From Candidatus Woesearchaeota archaeon (lineage in GTDB: Archaea; Nanobdellota; Nanobdellia; Woesearchaeales; J091), in contig RFJB01000017.1 of assembly GCA_003695045.1 (NCBI GenBank), positions 1-5,207 of the forward strand: a stretch of DNA of 5,207 bases. Reading direction: 5' to 3'. Position 1 is the stretch's first letter, and every line of letters starts with the position of its first letter. Both the position numbers and the translations under genes were made by a program. This document shows, piece after piece, positions 4,947 through 5,207 of this stretch. The notes beneath the pieces were generated by a model. That model worked only from the letters and a program-made list of their open reading frames with translations, was not told the DNA's origin and did no database searches.

Positions 4947-5207
4947 CTATTCGTTTTCCAAACTTGCTGGTTTGAAAATGAACTTGATATTCACAGAGTA
5001 ATTCAGAGTAACATTTGAGTTGAAAACCCTCGGCGATGATGCCCGGACAACGACGCGCTTCTGCATGCCAGGCACAATGAGAAAATCGTTGTCCGAGAAA
5101 GATATGAACTCGGAACCGTTGCCCACGGCTATTATAGTTACTCGAGCAGGGAATGAAGCAGAAACATCAACGGTCTTAGAAGCAGAACTGTGAGGTGGAA
5201 GGGTTCC
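4947..5207 (-). CDS. C-terminal end of a secreted Ig-like domain protein (5'-truncated by window)
   Basis: The minus-strand frame is open from the window edge to TAG 4947-4949, giving 86 residues; the start lies beyond 5207. The residues show alternating beta-strands with the pattern F-S-D-N-D-F-L-I-V-P-G-M-Q-K-R-V-V-V, typical of archaeal extracellular Ig-like (NEW3/CARDB-like) domains where an acidic turn precedes a P-G and a valine-rich strand. A final strand is followed by a short polar tail. Three N-X-S/T sequons (visible residues 30, 64, 69) agree with an extracellular location. No membrane helix occurs at the C-terminus, so any anchor must be N-terminal. It is 12 nt upstream of the 487-residue membrane-protein gene, a likely operon partner. 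The domain assignment is by pattern only. Confidence 0.82.
   Translation of the reverse strand, partial: GTLPPHSSASKTVDVSASFPARVTIIAVGNGSEFISFSDNDFLIVPGMQKRVVVRASSPRVFNSNVTLNYSVNIKFIFKPASLENE

Overview
The window looks like a chromosomal segment from an archaeon. The first gene is an unmistakable archaeal-type ribosomal protein uS7. Several genes have TATA-type promoters about 26 nt before their likely transcript starts. Some starts appear leaderless and others have short GGGG/GGTGG ribosome-binding sites. One gene is a Dph2-type diphthamide enzyme homologue, and the surface proteins are rich in N-X-S/T sequons. A compact layout, a reduced Dph2 and a T-G-R-A-V motif just after a lipobox fit a DPANN-type lineage, but that placement is an inference.

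Layout, left to right. 2-490 (+): 3' part of uS7, with a T-rich terminator directly after it. 517-969 (-): a small cysteine-paired lipoprotein, convergent with uS7. 970-1068: a divergent promoter region built around one TATA box. 1069-1968 (+): a membrane-anchored, heavily sequon-bearing protein with an archaellum ArlF/ArlG-like N-terminal half. 1972-2670 (+): a short Dph2 homologue lacking domain 1, three bases downstream and in the same frame. 2742-2858 (-): a 38-codon ORF with its own leaderless promoter. 2948-3118 (-): a 56-residue tail-anchored protein followed by a double T6 terminator. 3135-3389 (-): an 84-residue two-helix membrane protein, 16 nt upstream of the previous gene. 3471-4934 (-): a 487-residue protein with about 12 membrane segments. 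4947-5207 (-): the C-terminal end of a secreted Ig-like protein that continues beyond the window.

The right half (2948-5207, minus strand) reads as one cell-envelope module: a secreted Ig-like protein, then a polytopic membrane protein 12 nt later, then two small membrane proteins with their own promoter. None of the four has a function I can name. The left half mixes translation genes (uS7, Dph2-like) with surface proteins (lipoprotein, ArlF/G-like). The most notable item is the Dph2 homologue. It keeps domains 2 and 3 with their two cluster cysteines but has no domain 1, so it either needs a partner or no longer performs the standard reaction. No RNA gene, CRISPR array, insertion sequence or other mobile element was seen, and no gene-free stretch exceeds 300 bases.
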